From Hyphomicrobiales bacterium (GTDB lineage Bacteria > Pseudomonadota > Alphaproteobacteria > Rhizobiales > Xanthobacteraceae), in the NCBI GenBank assembly GCA_019237215.1, contig JAFAHL010000227.1, forward strand, positions 1-33,053: 33,053 bases of DNA. The letters run 5' to 3'. Below, piece after piece: positions 24,578 to 33,053 of this stretch. The notes beneath the pieces were generated by a model, which saw only the letters and a list, made by a program, of their open reading frames with translations, was not told the DNA's origin and ran no database searches. The translations under genes were made by a program, and so were the position numbers. The stretch's first letter is position 1. Every line of letters starts with the position of its first letter.

Positions 24578-26011
24578 ATGGCCCAGAAACGGCAGCAGCG
24601 TCGCACCATGGCCTTCTCAACTGCCGAGCAACGTCGTCGCACCGGCAAAGCGGCGAACGAGCTCTTCGGCCACCCGCGCGGGCTGACCTTCCTGTTCGCG
24701 ACCGAGATGTGGGAGCGCTTCTCCTACTACGGAATGCGCGCCTTGCTCGTCCTCTACATGGTGAAGGTGCTGTTGCTGCCCGGGCATTCCGACAACGTGA
24801 TCGGGCTCGGCGCGCTCAGGTACGTGCTCGAATCGATGTCGGGGCCCCTCGACGTGCAGCCCTTCTCTTCGCACATCTACGGGCTCTATACCGGGCTCGT
24901 CTACCTCACACCGGTGTTTGGCGGCATGCTCGCCGATCGCGTGCTCGGCCAGCACCGCACCATCCTCCTCGGCGCGGCGATGATGGCGATCGGCCATTTC
25001 ATGATGGCTTTCGAGCCGCTGTTCCTGCTCGCCTTGACCATGCTCATTCTGGGCAATGGAGCGTTCAAGCCCAACATGTCGGCGCAGGTGGGCGGGCTCT
25101 ATGCGCCCGGCGATCCGCGCCGTGACCGCGCCTATTCGATCTTCTACGTCGGCATCAATCTCGGCGCGTTTCTCGCGCCGCTCGTCTGCGGCACGCTCGG
25201 CGAACAACTGGGCTGGCACTACGGTTTCACCGCCGCCGGCGTCGGGATGACGATCGCACTAGCAATCTATCTCTATGCAATGCCTGCGCTGCCGCCGGAC
25301 GAGTTGCACAGGGCCAAGGCAGCAGGCATCGAAAAAAAGCCGCTCGATCGCAACGAGCGGCGCGGCATCCTGGCGCTGATCGCGCTATTCGTGCCGACGA
25401 CCTTGTTCTGGGCGACCTACGAGCAGCAAGGCAACACCATTGTGCTGTGGGCCGACGACCATACCGACCGCATGATCAATCTCATTTTCTGGCATGGTGA
25501 AATTCCGATCACCTGGTTCCAGGCCTTCAATCCGTTCCTGATCTTCGTCTTCACGCCGTTCGTCATCGCGCTATGGGCCTGGCAGGCCAGGCGCGGCAGG
25601 GAGCCCTCGACCGTCACCAAGATGTCGATCGGTTGCTTCGGCGTGACGCTCGCCAACCTGATCATGGTCGCCGCCGCCTGGCAGGCGGCGGGCGACGAAG
25701 CGAGCTGGCTGTGGCTGCTCGGGTATTTCGTCGTCATCACCATCGGCGAGCTCTACCTGTCGCCGATCGGCCTGTCGCTGGTGTCGAAGATCGCACCGGC
25801 ACGCATGGTCTCGATGTTGATGGGACTATGGCTGGCGACGAGTTTCGCCGGCAATCTCATCGCCGGCTGGCTCGGCAGTTTCTGGAGCGCCATGGACAAG
25901 ACGACGTTCTTCCTGATGATCGCCGGCATCGCGTTGATTGCCAGCGCCGTTATCCTGGCCTTCGACCGGCCGCTCAGGAACGTGCTCAGCGACCAAGCCG
26001 CCGCACCATGA
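24578..26011 (+). CDS. POT/PTR2 family proton-coupled peptide transporter
   Basis: This inner-membrane symporter of di- and tripeptides has 477 residues and about 14 membrane helices. The POT signature ExxERFxYYG is intact at residues 43-52 (EMWERFSYYG), giving the proton- and peptide-binding Glu and Arg residues on helix 1. The second PTR2 motif is seen in GGMLADRVLGQHRTILLGAAMM and in FYVGINLGAFLAPLVCGTLGE. FWATYEQQGNT in the second half is also typical. The start at 24578 is taken for length; ATG 24608 is equally possible because neither has a clear ribosome-binding site. Its stop overlaps the next start as ATGA, so the nucleotidase is translationally coupled. Confidence 0.88.
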   Translation: MAQKRQQRRTMAFSTAEQRRRTGKAANELFGHPRGLTFLFATEMWERFSYYGMRALLVLYMVKVLLLPGHSDNVIGLGALRYVLESMSGPLDVQPFSSHIYGLYTGLVYLTPVFGGMLADRVLGQHRTILLGAAMMAIGHFMMAFEPLFLLALTMLILGNGAFKPNMSAQVGGLYAPGDPRRDRAYSIFYVGINLGAFLAPLVCGTLGEQLGWHYGFTAAGVGMTIALAIYLYAMPALPPDELHRAKAAGIEKKPLDRNERRGILALIALFVPTTLFWATYEQQGNTIVLWADDHTDRMINLIFWHGEIPITWFQAFNPFLIFVFTPFVIALWAWQARRGREPSTVTKMSIGCFGVTLANLIMVAAAWQAAGDEASWLWLLGYFVVITIGELYLSPIGLSLVSKIAPARMVSMLMGLWLATSFAGNLIAGWLGSFWSAMDKTTFFLMIAGIALIASAVILAFDRPLRNVLSDQAAAP

Positions 26012-26718
26012 ATTCCTCGACCCGTCCCGCGCCGCGCACCTTCGGTCACGTGGAGACCTGGGTGTTCGACCTCGACAACACGCTCTATCCGCATCACGTC
26101 AACCTTTGGCAGCAGGTGGACGAACGCATCCGCGACTATATTGCGCGCTATCTCAAGGTCACGCAGGAGGAGGCGTTCCGGCTGCAGAAAGACTACTACA
26201 GACGCTACGGCACCTCGATGCGCGGCCTGATGACCGTGCATGGGATGAAGCCCGATGACTTCCTCGACTTCGTGCATCAAATCGATCATTCGCCACTCAC
26301 GCCGAACGCAGCGCTGGGAGCGGCGATCGAGGGCCTGCCGGGGCGCAAGCTGATCTTGACCAACGGCACACGCCGACACGCCGATGCGGTGCTGGCGCGG
26401 CTAGAACTCGACCACCACTTCGATGACGTTTTCGATATCGTCGCAGCCGAGCTCGAGCCCAAACCTTCGCCGCAAACCTATGACCGCTTTCTCAAGCTGC
26501 ACGCCATCGATGCGGGCAAGGCCGCGATGTTCGAGGACCTCGCGCGCAACCTGGCTGTGCCGCACGCCCTCGGCATGACCACCGTGCTGGTGGTGCCCGA
26601 GCACACCCGCGAGGTGTTTCGCGAAGGCTGGGAGCTCGAAGGGCGCGACGCGCCGCACGTCGACCACGTCACCGACGATCTCGTCGGATTTCTGGAACAG
26701 CTCGGCCGCGGCCGTTGA
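26008..26718 (+). CDS. HAD-superfamily pyrimidine 5'-nucleotidase
   Basis: This 236-residue cytoplasmic phosphatase is probably a nucleoside-monophosphate hydrolase of the yeast Sdt1/pyrimidine 5'-nucleotidase type. HAD motif I is VFDLDNTLYP with nucleophile D21 and acid D23, followed by the helical cap typical of this subgroup (NLWQQVDERIRDYIARYL). Motif II is LILTNGT (T118), motif III is K152 in EPKPSPQTY and motif IV is FEDLARN (E176, D177). The start overlaps the transporter stop by 4 bp (ATGA). It is followed after 123 bp by dapD. Exact substrate is unproven. Confidence 0.87.
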   Translation: MNSSTRPAPRTFGHVETWVFDLDNTLYPHHVNLWQQVDERIRDYIARYLKVTQEEAFRLQKDYYRRYGTSMRGLMTVHGMKPDDFLDFVHQIDHSPLTPNAALGAAIEGLPGRKLILTNGTRRHADAVLARLELDHHFDDVFDIVAAELEPKPSPQTYDRFLKLHAIDAGKAAMFEDLARNLAVPHALGMTTVLVVPEHTREVFREGWELEGRDAPHVDHVTDDLVGFLEQLGRGR

Positions 26719-26841
26719 GGCGAACTCATCGACGACAGCAGGCCGGACTTGCCCGAACGCGCACCGCGTGGCGGGCGGGACCTGCTTGACTCCCCCCGTC
26801 CTATTCTCGACAACCCAGCACGCGGTTTGAGGGTTCGCCAT

Positions 26842-27687
<846 letters not shown>

Positions 27688-27737
27688 GGTAGCCGGCGTC
27701 CCATCACAATCCCGATTGGTCCGCACAGGAGAAGGTC

Positions 27738-28058
27738 ATGCAAGCCGAGCTTCCCCCAGGCACCCGGCAGACAATTCAGCAGCACGGCGGCCTGTCGAGC
27801 GACACACGCGCGATGATGCTGTTCGAGGCCAACAAGAAGACTGCGTTGGTCGCCTACATTCTGTGGTTTTTCCTTGGGCTATTCGGCGGTCACAATTTTT
27901 ATCTCAAACGCATCGGCGTCGCCGTCGCCCAACTCATCTTGACGCTTACAATTGTGGGGATGTTGATCACGGTCGTTTGGGTCCTCGTCGATGCATTCTT
28001 GATCCCAGGCTGGGTAAGAAACCAGAACAATCTCCTCGCTATGCAGCTCGGGGCGTAG
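27738..28058 (+). CDS. TM2 domain-containing membrane protein
   Basis: This 106-residue protein has a soluble N-terminal 33 residues, then the TM2 domain: helix 1 at about 36-51 (ALVAYILWFFLGLFGG), the conserved GGHNFYL loop at 50-56, and helix 2 at about 61-90 ending with the family Trp-x-x-x-Asp-x-Phe (WVLVDAFLIP). A ribosome-binding site AGGAG lies 7 bases before the ATG. TM2 proteins have no general known role. It sits between dapD (50 bp before) and dapE (132 bp after), two enzymes of one pathway, separated from dapE by a strong hairpin. A link with diaminopimelate synthesis is only positional. Confidence 0.86.
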   Translation: MQAELPPGTRQTIQQHGGLSSDTRAMMLFEANKKTALVAYILWFFLGLFGGHNFYLKRIGVAVAQLILTLTIVGMLITVVWVLVDAFLIPGWVRNQNNLLAMQLGA

Positions 28059-28102
28059 GCCGCCACCAGCCTGCCTCGCGGGCCCAATCGCCACGGCCCC
28101 GA

Positions 28103-28132
28103 CCCGCTGAGCGCGCCGGCGCAGAGCGGGTA
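28103..28132 (+). terminator. strong hairpin between the TM2 gene and dapE
   Basis: ACCCGCT (28103-28109) pairs perfectly with AGCGGGT (28126-28132), and the loop holds GCGCCGGCGC, itself self-complementary. No T-run follows (AACATTCC). It could end or attenuate transcription from the dapD side. Confidence 0.4.
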
Positions 28133-28190
28133 ACATTCCTCGCAGCAGACGCATTGACGCCACCGTGCGGGGCCAGGTAAAGGCGCGACG

Positions 28191-29357
28191 ATGAGCACCA
28201 CGACCGCCGACCCAACCGCGCTCGCCCGCGATCTCGTCCGCTGCCCGTCGGTGACGCCGGCGGAAGGCGGCGCGCTCGGTCTCATCGAACGCGTGCTGAA
28301 AGGGGCGGGCTTCGAGGTCCATCGCGTCACCTTCGCCGAACCCGGCACGGCGCCGGTCGAAAACCTTTATGCCCGCATCGGCGAGAAAAGCCCGCACCTC
28401 GCGTTCGCAGGTCACACCGACGTGGTGCCGCCAGGCGAGCAGGCGAAATGGACCCATGCGCCGTTTGCCGGCGAGATCGCCGACGGCACGCTCTACGGCC
28501 GCGGCGCGGTCGATATGAAGGGGGCGATCGCCTGCGCGCTCGCCGCCACGCTCGATCATCTTGCCGCGCGCGGGGGCAAGCCGAAAGGATCGATCTCGTT
28601 CCTGATCACCGGGGACGAGGAAGGCATCGCGGTGAACGGCACGGTGAAGCTCATCAAGTGGGCGGCCGAGCGCGGCGAGACCTTCGACCACTGCATCCTC
28701 GGCGAGCCGAGCAATGCGGCGATGATCGGCGACACCATCAAGATCGGCCGGCGCGGCTCGCTCAACGGCACCCTCGTCGTCACCGGCAAGCAGGGCCACG
28801 TCGCCTATCCCGAACGCGCCGACAATCCCGTGCGTGGGCTGGTCACATTGATGAGCGCGCTGATGACGGCAGCGCTCGACCACGGCAGCGCGCAGTTCGA
28901 CGCGTCGAACCTGGAATTCACCTCGATCGACATCGGCAACACGGTCGTCAATCTCATCCCGGGCGAGGCGCGCGCGCGCTTCAACATCCGCTTCAACGAT
29001 TGTCACAGCCAGACTTCGCTCAAGGTGTTGGTCGAGAAGCGCGCCGCCGACGCGGCGGCGGGGCGTATTCGCTGGCACATCGAGTGGGAGCCCTCGAACG
29101 CAGACACGTTCGTGACCAAGCCGGGGCCTTTCGTCGATCTGGTGTCCGCGGCGATCAAGGAGGTGACCGCCAAGGAGCCGCGGCTCTCGACGACCGGCGG
29201 CACGTCGGACGCGCGCTTCATCAAGAACTATTGCCCGGTGCTCGAATTCGGCCTGGTCGGGCAGACCATGCATCAGGTCGACGAGCGCACCACGGTCGCG
29301 GATCTCACGACGTTGACGGCGGTCTATCGCAAGGTTCTCGACCGCTATTTCGCCTAA
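28191..29357 (+). CDS. dapE: succinyl-diaminopimelate desuccinylase DapE
   Basis: DapE hydrolyses N-succinyl-LL-diaminopimelate to LL-diaminopimelate and succinate with two zinc ions. The 388-residue M20 peptidase-like protein has metal ligands H75 and D77 in [10 protein letters not shown]108 in GRGAVDMKG, the catalytic/ligand Glu pair in TGDEEG (143-144), GEPS near 170, and the late ligand His in [10 protein letters not shown]. All are intact. The start ATG at 28191 has AAAGG 8 bases upstream. A TTGACG-18-TAAAGG pair just upstream would be a promoter only for a leaderless mRNA, which I doubt. It converges on truA. Confidence 0.96.
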   Translation: MSTTTADPTALARDLVRCPSVTPAEGGALGLIERVLKGAGFEVHRVTFAEPGTAPVENLYARIGEKSPHLAFAGHTDVVPPGEQAKWTHAPFAGEIADGTLYGRGAVDMKGAIACALAATLDHLAARGGKPKGSISFLITGDEEGIAVNGTVKLIKWAAERGETFDHCILGEPSNAAMIGDTIKIGRRGSLNGTLVVTGKQGHVAYPERADNPVRGLVTLMSALMTAALDHGSAQFDASNLEFTSIDIGNTVVNLIPGEARARFNIRFNDCHSQTSLKVLVEKRAADAAAGRIRWHIEWEPSNADTFVTKPGPFVDLVSAAIKEVTAKEPRLSTTGGTSDARFIKNYCPVLEFGLVGQTMHQVDERTTVADLTTLTAVYRKVLDRYFA

Positions 29358-29406
29358 GAACTCTCTGGTACCAAGTTGCGGGTGGCAGTCGCCGCATGCG
29401 CGGGCA

Positions 29407-29432
29407 GTCGCCGGCCGCCTGACCGGCGCGAC
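29407..29432. terminator. candidate terminator between convergent dapE and truA
   Basis: GTCGCCGG (29407-29414) pairs with CCGGCGCGAC (29423-29432) with a two-base bulge and an 8-base loop, in the 99-bp gap between two stop codons. There is no T-run. Confidence 0.3.
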
Positions 29433-29456
29433 GCGCAATCTCCGTGGGCGCGGCCA

Positions 29457-30197
29457 TCACGCGTAGTCGACCCTGGCCAGATAGAGCCCATCGGGTGGAG
29501 CAACGGGAGCACAAGCGGCGCGGTCGCGTTTTGCGAGCGCGACCGAAACGTCATCGACCGTCCACTTGCCCTCGCCGACGAGCGCGAGCGCTCCGACCAT
29601 CGAACGCACCTGGGAGTGCAAGAACGAGCGCGCCGAAGCCATAACTTCGACTTCGTCCGCGCGCCGATGCACGTCGAGCTGGTCGAGCGTCTTCACCGGC
29701 GATTTCGCCTGACATTCGACATTGCGAAAGGTGGTGAAATCATGCCGGCCGATGAGGCGTTGCGCCGCCGCCTGCATGGCCGCGATATCGAGCGGCTTGG
29801 CGATGCGCCAGGCACGGCCGCGTTCGAAGGTGAGATCGGCGCGGCGGTTGATGATGCGATAGAGATAATGGCGCCGAATGGCGGAAAAGCGCGCGTCGAA
29901 CGAATCGTCCGCGCGCTCGGCCGCGATCACGGCAACAGGATGCGGACGCAAATGCGCGTTCAAGGCGTCGCGCACCGTGTCTTCATCCCAGTCCTTGGCG
30001 AGATCGACGTGGCCGACCTGGGCGAGCGCATGCACGCCGGCGTCGGTGCGCCCCGCCCCCTGCACGCTCACCTTCTCCCCGCAGAATGCCTCGACCGCGG
30101 CCGCCAACACGCCCTGCACCGAGGGACCGTTGTCCTGGATCTGCCAGCCCACGAACGGTCCGCCGTCATATTCGATGGTGAGCTTGTAGCGAGGCAT
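29457..30197 (-). CDS. truA: tRNA pseudouridine(38-40) synthase TruA
   Basis: TruA converts uridines 38-40 in the anticodon arm of many tRNAs to pseudouridine. The 246-residue protein has the family opening [18 protein letters not shown], the catalytic Asp in GRTDAGVHA (D52), [14 protein letters not shown] near 103, and the C-terminal [17 protein letters not shown] block. Length and motifs are normal. It starts 6 bp after the fmt stop on the same strand, so it is the last gene of def-fmt-truA. Confidence 0.96.
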   Translation of the reverse strand: MPRYKLTIEYDGGPFVGWQIQDNGPSVQGVLAAAVEAFCGEKVSVQGAGRTDAGVHALAQVGHVDLAKDWDEDTVRDALNAHLRPHPVAVIAAERADDSFDARFSAIRRHYLYRIINRRADLTFERGRAWRIAKPLDIAAMQAAAQRLIGRHDFTTFRNVECQAKSPVKTLDQLDVHRRADEVEVMASARSFLHSQVRSMVGALALVGEGKWTVDDVSVALAKRDRAACAPVAPPDGLYLARVDYA

Positions 30198-30203
30198 GGG
30201 GGA

Positions 30204-31133
30204 TTAACCGAACCGCGTGCCGGCGGCAATGCTCGTGCCGCGCAGGAATTCGTGCGCCTTCATTGCCTGGCGGCCCGCGCGCTGCAATTCGAGGATGCGC
30301 ACCGCGCCCTCGCCGCAGGCCACCGTGAGCTCGTCGTCGAGCACGGTGCCGGGCAGGCCGGCACCTTCGCCCTTGGTTGTGCGCAGCGCCTTGACGCGCA
30401 CACCTTCACCCGCGATCTCGAACCAGGCGCCCGGAGCCGGCGACAAGCCTCGAATGTGGTTATGCACCTCCTGCCACGGCCGCTCCCAGGCAACTCGAGT
30501 CTCCTCTTTTGCGATTTTGTGCGCATAGGTGACACCGGCCGGCGGCTGCGGCGTGAGCGTGAGCGTGCCGCGCTCGAGCGCGCCAAGCGCGCGCACCATG
30601 AGGTCGGCACCGAGGCGGGCGAGCCGATCGTGCAAATCGCCCGCCGTGGCCTCGAAGGGGATCGGCACGCGTTCCTTCATCGCAATCGGGCCGGTGTCCA
30701 GCCCTTCCTCCATTTTCATCACCATCACGCCGGTTTCCGCATCTCCCGCCATGATCGCGCGATTGATCGGCGCGGCGCCGCGCCAGCGCGGCAGAAGCGA
30801 GGCATGCAAATTGAATGCGCCCAACGGATAGGCTTCGAGAATCGGCTTGGGCAGGATCAGTCCATAGGCGACGACGACCGCCACATCCGCGCCGTGGGCG
30901 CGCGCGCTGTCTGCCGCCTGCGTTGTGCGCAGCGTCGCGGGCGTGAACACCGGCAGGGCGAAACGGCGCGCCTCGCGTTCGATCGGGCTCGGCGTGAGAT
31001 CGAGGCCGCGCCGGCCGCCGGGCTTGGGCGCGCGCGTGTAGACGGCCACGACCTCGTGACCGCGCCCGACGATCTCGAGGAGCGTCGGGACGGCGAAGTC
31101 CGGCGTGCCCATGAACACAATGCGCAGCGACAT
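30204..31133 (-). CDS. fmt: methionyl-tRNA formyltransferase Fmt
   Basis: Fmt formylates initiator Met-tRNA with 10-formyl-tetrahydrofolate. The 309-residue protein opens with [15 protein letters not shown], and the formyl-transfer site is intact: N108 and H110 in [17 protein letters not shown] and D146 in GLDTGPI. The C-terminal OB-like tRNA-binding domain follows from about residue 205. The start at 31133 is the family start. It is 138 bp downstream of def on the same strand, and the gap contains a structured repeat element. Confidence 0.96.
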   Translation of the reverse strand: MSLRIVFMGTPDFAVPTLLEIVGRGHEVVAVYTRAPKPGGRRGLDLTPSPIEREARRFALPVFTPATLRTTQAADSARAHGADVAVVVAYGLILPKPILEAYPLGAFNLHASLLPRWRGAAPINRAIMAGDAETGVMVMKMEEGLDTGPIAMKERVPIPFEATAGDLHDRLARLGADLMVRALGALERGTLTLTPQPPAGVTYAHKIAKEETRVAWERPWQEVHNHIRGLSPAPGAWFEIAGEGVRVKALRTTKGEGAGLPGTVLDDELTVACGEGAVRILELQRAGRQAMKAHEFLRGTSIAAGTRFG

Positions 31134-31159
31134 TTCACCAACCCGTCACGAATCGGAAC

Positions 31160-31230
31160 TCGGGCTTGCCCGAATCCCACATCTTGAAGCGCCGCAAGTC
31201 GGGTAAACGCGACTTGCATCTTGAAGTGCC
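31160..31230. repeat. palindrome and direct-repeat element between def and fmt
   Basis: Within 71 bp there are: TCGGGC-TT-GCCCGA (31160-31173); a 14-bp direct repeat CATCTTGAAG(C/T)GCC at 31180-31193 and 31217-31230 with one difference; and, between the copies, GCAAGTCG (31194-31201) with CGACTTGC (31210-31217), a perfect 8-bp inverted repeat with an 8-base loop. The layout looks like a REP-type intergenic palindromic element, or a processing/attenuation structure in the def-fmt transcript. Confidence 0.6.
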
Positions 31231-31271
31231 AACCACAGCCAGGTCGCGGGACGAAAGTCGGCAGCTGCGAA

Positions 31272-31787
31272 TTACTCGGCTGCTCGCCTTGCTGCCTTGG
31301 TGAATTTCTTGAGCACGCGGTCGCGCTTGAGCTTGGACAGGTGATCGATGAACAAAATGCCGTTCAAGTGATCGATTTCGTGCTGCAGGCAAGTAGCGAA
31401 AAGCCCATTGGCCTCGATCTCGCGCGGCTCTCCCTCGCGATCGAGATATTTCACCCTCACCTGCGCCGGACGCTCGACGTCGCTATAATATTCCGGGATC
31501 GAGAGGCACCCTTCCTCGTAAGTCGCCTTTTCCTCCGAGGTCCAAAGGATTTCGGGATTGATGAAGACTTGCGGGTTCTTCGGCTCCTCCTTCTTGGCGA
31601 GGTCCATCGTGATGATGCGCTTGGGCGTCCCGACCTGAATGGCGGCGAGCCCGATTCCGGGCGCCTCGTACATGGTCTCGAACATATCCTCGATGAGCTT
31701 GCGGATGCCGGCGTCGATTTTTTTCACCGGCTCGGACACCTGCCGCAACCGCTTGTCCGGCAGGATGAGAATGTCGCGCAGCGCCAT
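31272..31787 (-). CDS. def: peptide deformylase Def
   Basis: Def removes the N-formyl group from nascent proteins using a bound iron or zinc ion. In the 171-residue protein the three family motifs are intact: GIGLAAIQ at 44-51, EGCLS at 92-96 with the metal-ligand Cys, and HEIDH at 136-140 with two ligand His and the catalytic Glu. I use the ATG at 31787 ([10 protein letters not shown]), the family start; the frame stays open to 31913 but that extension is low-complexity and unlike deformylases. It is the first gene of def-fmt-truA and is divergent from rmuC across 166 bp. Confidence 0.96.
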   Translation of the reverse strand: MALRDILILPDKRLRQVSEPVKKIDAGIRKLIEDMFETMYEAPGIGLAAIQVGTPKRIITMDLAKKEEPKNPQVFINPEILWTSEEKATYEEGCLSIPEYYSDVERPAQVRVKYLDREGEPREIEANGLFATCLQHEIDHLNGILFIDHLSKLKRDRVLKKFTKAARRAAE

Positions 31788-31897
31788 GGTCGCGATGTAA
31801 GCGGTCGCCGGAACCCGGTCAATGCGCGGAAGCGGCGTGGCGACGGCGCGAGCTGTCCCGCCAAGCGCCGGCGGCGGTGGCCCGGCCTGCCACGGCA

Positions 31898-31926
31898 TTG
31901 ATTTCTCGTTCACATTTTGTTCTTAT
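31898..31926 (+). promoter_or_regulatory. predicted rmuC promoter
   Basis: TTGATT (31898-31903) and TCTTAT (31921-31926) are 17 bases apart, 28 bp before the rmuC ATG. Each hexamer matches consensus at four positions. The LexA-type box lies in the spacer. Confidence 0.45.
31908..31922 (+). promoter_or_regulatory. LexA-type SOS box GTTC-N7-GTTC upstream of rmuC
   Basis: GTTC at 31908-31911 and GTTC at 31919-31922 are separated by exactly 7 bases (ACATTTT). This is the direct-repeat operator described for LexA of alphaproteobacteria (GTTCN7GTTC, or GAACN7GAAC on the other strand). It lies between the predicted -35 and -10, where bound repressor would block RNA polymerase, and 31 bp before the start of a recombination gene. 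Confidence 0.65.
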
Positions 31927-31953
31927 GCGGCGAATCGATGTAGGGTGGGCCGG

Positions 31954-33053
31954 ATGGCCGATAATCTCCTCCCTCTCGTCGCCGCGATCGTCGTTGCGGG
32001 GCTTGTGGCCCTGGCCGTGCTCGTCGTGATCGCGCTGCGGGCGCTGCGCCGGCGCGATGCGCAAGCGGCCGACCCGCAGTTGCTCGAGCTTGCGCGGCTG
32101 CAGGCCGAGACTGCCGTGCGCATCGAGGCCATGCGCGACATGCTCGCCGGCCGTCAGGCCGAGCTTCACCGCGCGGTGAACGAGCGGCTCGACTCGGTGA
32201 CGCACCATCTCAACCAATCCATGACCACGACGCGCCAGCATACAGTCGAGAGCCTGCAAAGGCTCAACGAGCGGCTCGCCGTCATCGATAACGCGCAGAG
32301 AAACATCACCGACTTGGCCTCGCAGGTGACCTCACTGCAAAGCGTGCTCGCCAACAAACAGCAGCGCGGCGCCTTCGGTCAGGGGCGCATGGAGTTCATC
32401 GTGCAGGATGGGTTGCCGAAGGACTGCTACGAATTCCAGTTCACCCTCTCGAATAAATGCCGGCCCGATTGCGCGGTATTCCTGCCCGATCGACGCCCGC
32501 TGACGATCGACGCCAAGTTCCCGCTCGAGGCCGTCACCGCCTTGCGCGAAGCCAAGACCGAGGACGAGCGCAAGCAGGCCGCCGCGCGGCTGCGCCAAGA
32601 TCTTGCAAGGCACGTCGGCGACATTGCCGAAAAATACCTAATTCCGGGCGAGACCCAGGACTTGGCGCTGATGTTCGTGCCCTCCGAGTCCATCTTCGCC
32701 GAGTTGCATGACGGCTTCGACGACATCGTGCAAAAGGCGTTCCGCTCCAAGGTCGTCATCGTCTCGCCATCGCTGCTGATGCTCGCCATCCAGGTCATTC
32801 AGCAGATTCAAAAAGATGCGCGCATGCGCGAGGCTGCCGACCAAATTCATGCCGAGGTCGGCCATCTCATGGACGACCTCAAACGCCTGCACGAGCGGGT
32901 GCTGAAGCTGCAACAGCATTTCGGCCAAGCCAACGAAGACGTGCGGCAAATTCTCATTTCGGCGGAAAAGATCGAAAAGCGGGGAGCGCGCATTCAGGAG
33001 GTCGAGTTCGATGGCGAGGACGTCCCCGCTGCCGATCCGGTCGTCATCCCCGC
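31954..33053 (+). CDS. rmuC: DNA recombination protein RmuC (3' end cut by window edge)
   Basis: RmuC limits recombination between inverted repeats and has a restriction-nuclease-like core; its exact role is unresolved. The 366 visible codons run open to the right edge. An N-terminal membrane anchor (about residues 5-28, LLPLVAAIVVAGLVALAVLVVIAL) is followed by a long coiled coil (LARLQAETAVRIEAM to LASQVTSLQ) and the RmuC domain with LPDRRPLTIDAKFPLEAV, FVPSESIFAEL and SPSLLMLAIQ. Alphaproteobacterial RmuC is often near 380-400 residues, so most of the gene is present. The ATG at 31954 follows a GGGTGGGCCGG leader. It is divergent from def and carries a candidate SOS box. Confidence 0.93.
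   Translation, partial: MADNLLPLVAAIVVAGLVALAVLVVIALRALRRRDAQAADPQLLELARLQAETAVRIEAMRDMLAGRQAELHRAVNERLDSVTHHLNQSMTTTRQHTVESLQRLNERLAVIDNAQRNITDLASQVTSLQSVLANKQQRGAFGQGRMEFIVQDGLPKDCYEFQFTLSNKCRPDCAVFLPDRRPLTIDAKFPLEAVTALREAKTEDERKQAAARLRQDLARHVGDIAEKYLIPGETQDLALMFVPSESIFAELHDGFDDIVQKAFRSKVVIVSPSLLMLAIQVIQQIQKDARMREAADQIHAEVGHLMDDLKRLHERVLKLQQHFGQANEDVRQILISAEKIEKRGARIQEVEFDGEDVPAADPVVIP

Noticed and set aside
28154-28183. TTGACG-18-TAAAGG as a dapE promoter
   Set aside because: It would make dapE leaderless, and the AAAGG is better explained as the ribosome-binding site.
29376-31187. Long plus-strand open frame across truA and fmt
   Set aside because: It is antisense to two genes with intact catalytic motifs, with low-complexity composition and no ribosome-binding site.
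31788-31913. Longer peptide deformylase start
   Set aside because: Deformylases begin near MALRxIL; the extra 42 residues are Pro/Ala-rich with no family similarity.

Overview
The window is high-G+C chromosomal DNA from an alphaproteobacterium, most likely a member of the Hyphomicrobiales (Rhizobiales) related to the Bradyrhizobiaceae/Xanthobacteraceae. This is inferred from the gene families and gene order (alaC-hom-glpX-recJ with phaC divergent; dapD-dapE next to truA-fmt-def-rmuC), from solitary TRAP- and TctC-type binding proteins, and from an alphaproteobacterial-type LexA box. No rRNA, tRNA, insertion sequence, integrase, phage gene or CRISPR array was seen. The window is mainly core metabolism and housekeeping.

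Layout. 66-9197 (minus) is a long co-directional block. In transcription order it reads: small lipoprotein, alaC-type aminotransferase, hom, glpX, a secreted protein of unknown function, a stand-alone MetE-like protein, a GNAT acetyltransferase, recJ, and a TRAP binding protein. 9481-14540 (plus) carries the PHA synthase phaC and a complete glutamate/aspartate ABC importer (gltI-J-K-L). 14615-16337 (minus) is paiB-argC, overlapping by 8 bp behind a good promoter. 16635-18890 (plus) encodes a large membrane protein fused to a spermidine-synthase-like domain. 18968-20384 (minus) holds a DedA protein and an unrecognised 265-residue protein. 20585-22675 (plus) is parE, followed by a 347-bp gene-free stretch. 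23023-24351 (minus) is a tiny membrane protein and a TctC binding protein. 24578-29357 (plus) is a POT peptide transporter, a HAD nucleotidase, dapD, a TM2 protein and dapE. 29457-31787 (minus) is def-fmt-truA. 31954 to the right edge (plus) is rmuC, cut by the edge.

How the genes fit together. hom, dapD and dapE all belong to the aspartate family: hom makes homoserine for threonine and methionine, and dapD/dapE make meso-diaminopimelate and lysine by the succinylase route. alaC links pyruvate and amino acids, argC serves arginine synthesis, and gltIJKL imports glutamate/aspartate. def and fmt are the paired N-formyl-methionine enzymes of translation, and truA modifies tRNA.

The observations most worth checking are: a GTTC-N7-GTTC LexA-type operator lying exactly between the -35 and -10 of a predicted rmuC promoter; a compact palindrome-plus-direct-repeat element between def and fmt; a MetE-like protein that keeps the HxC...C zinc ligands but seems to lack the usual Glu; and competing stem-loops between gltI and gltJ. 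I found no clear, wholly new multi-gene system.
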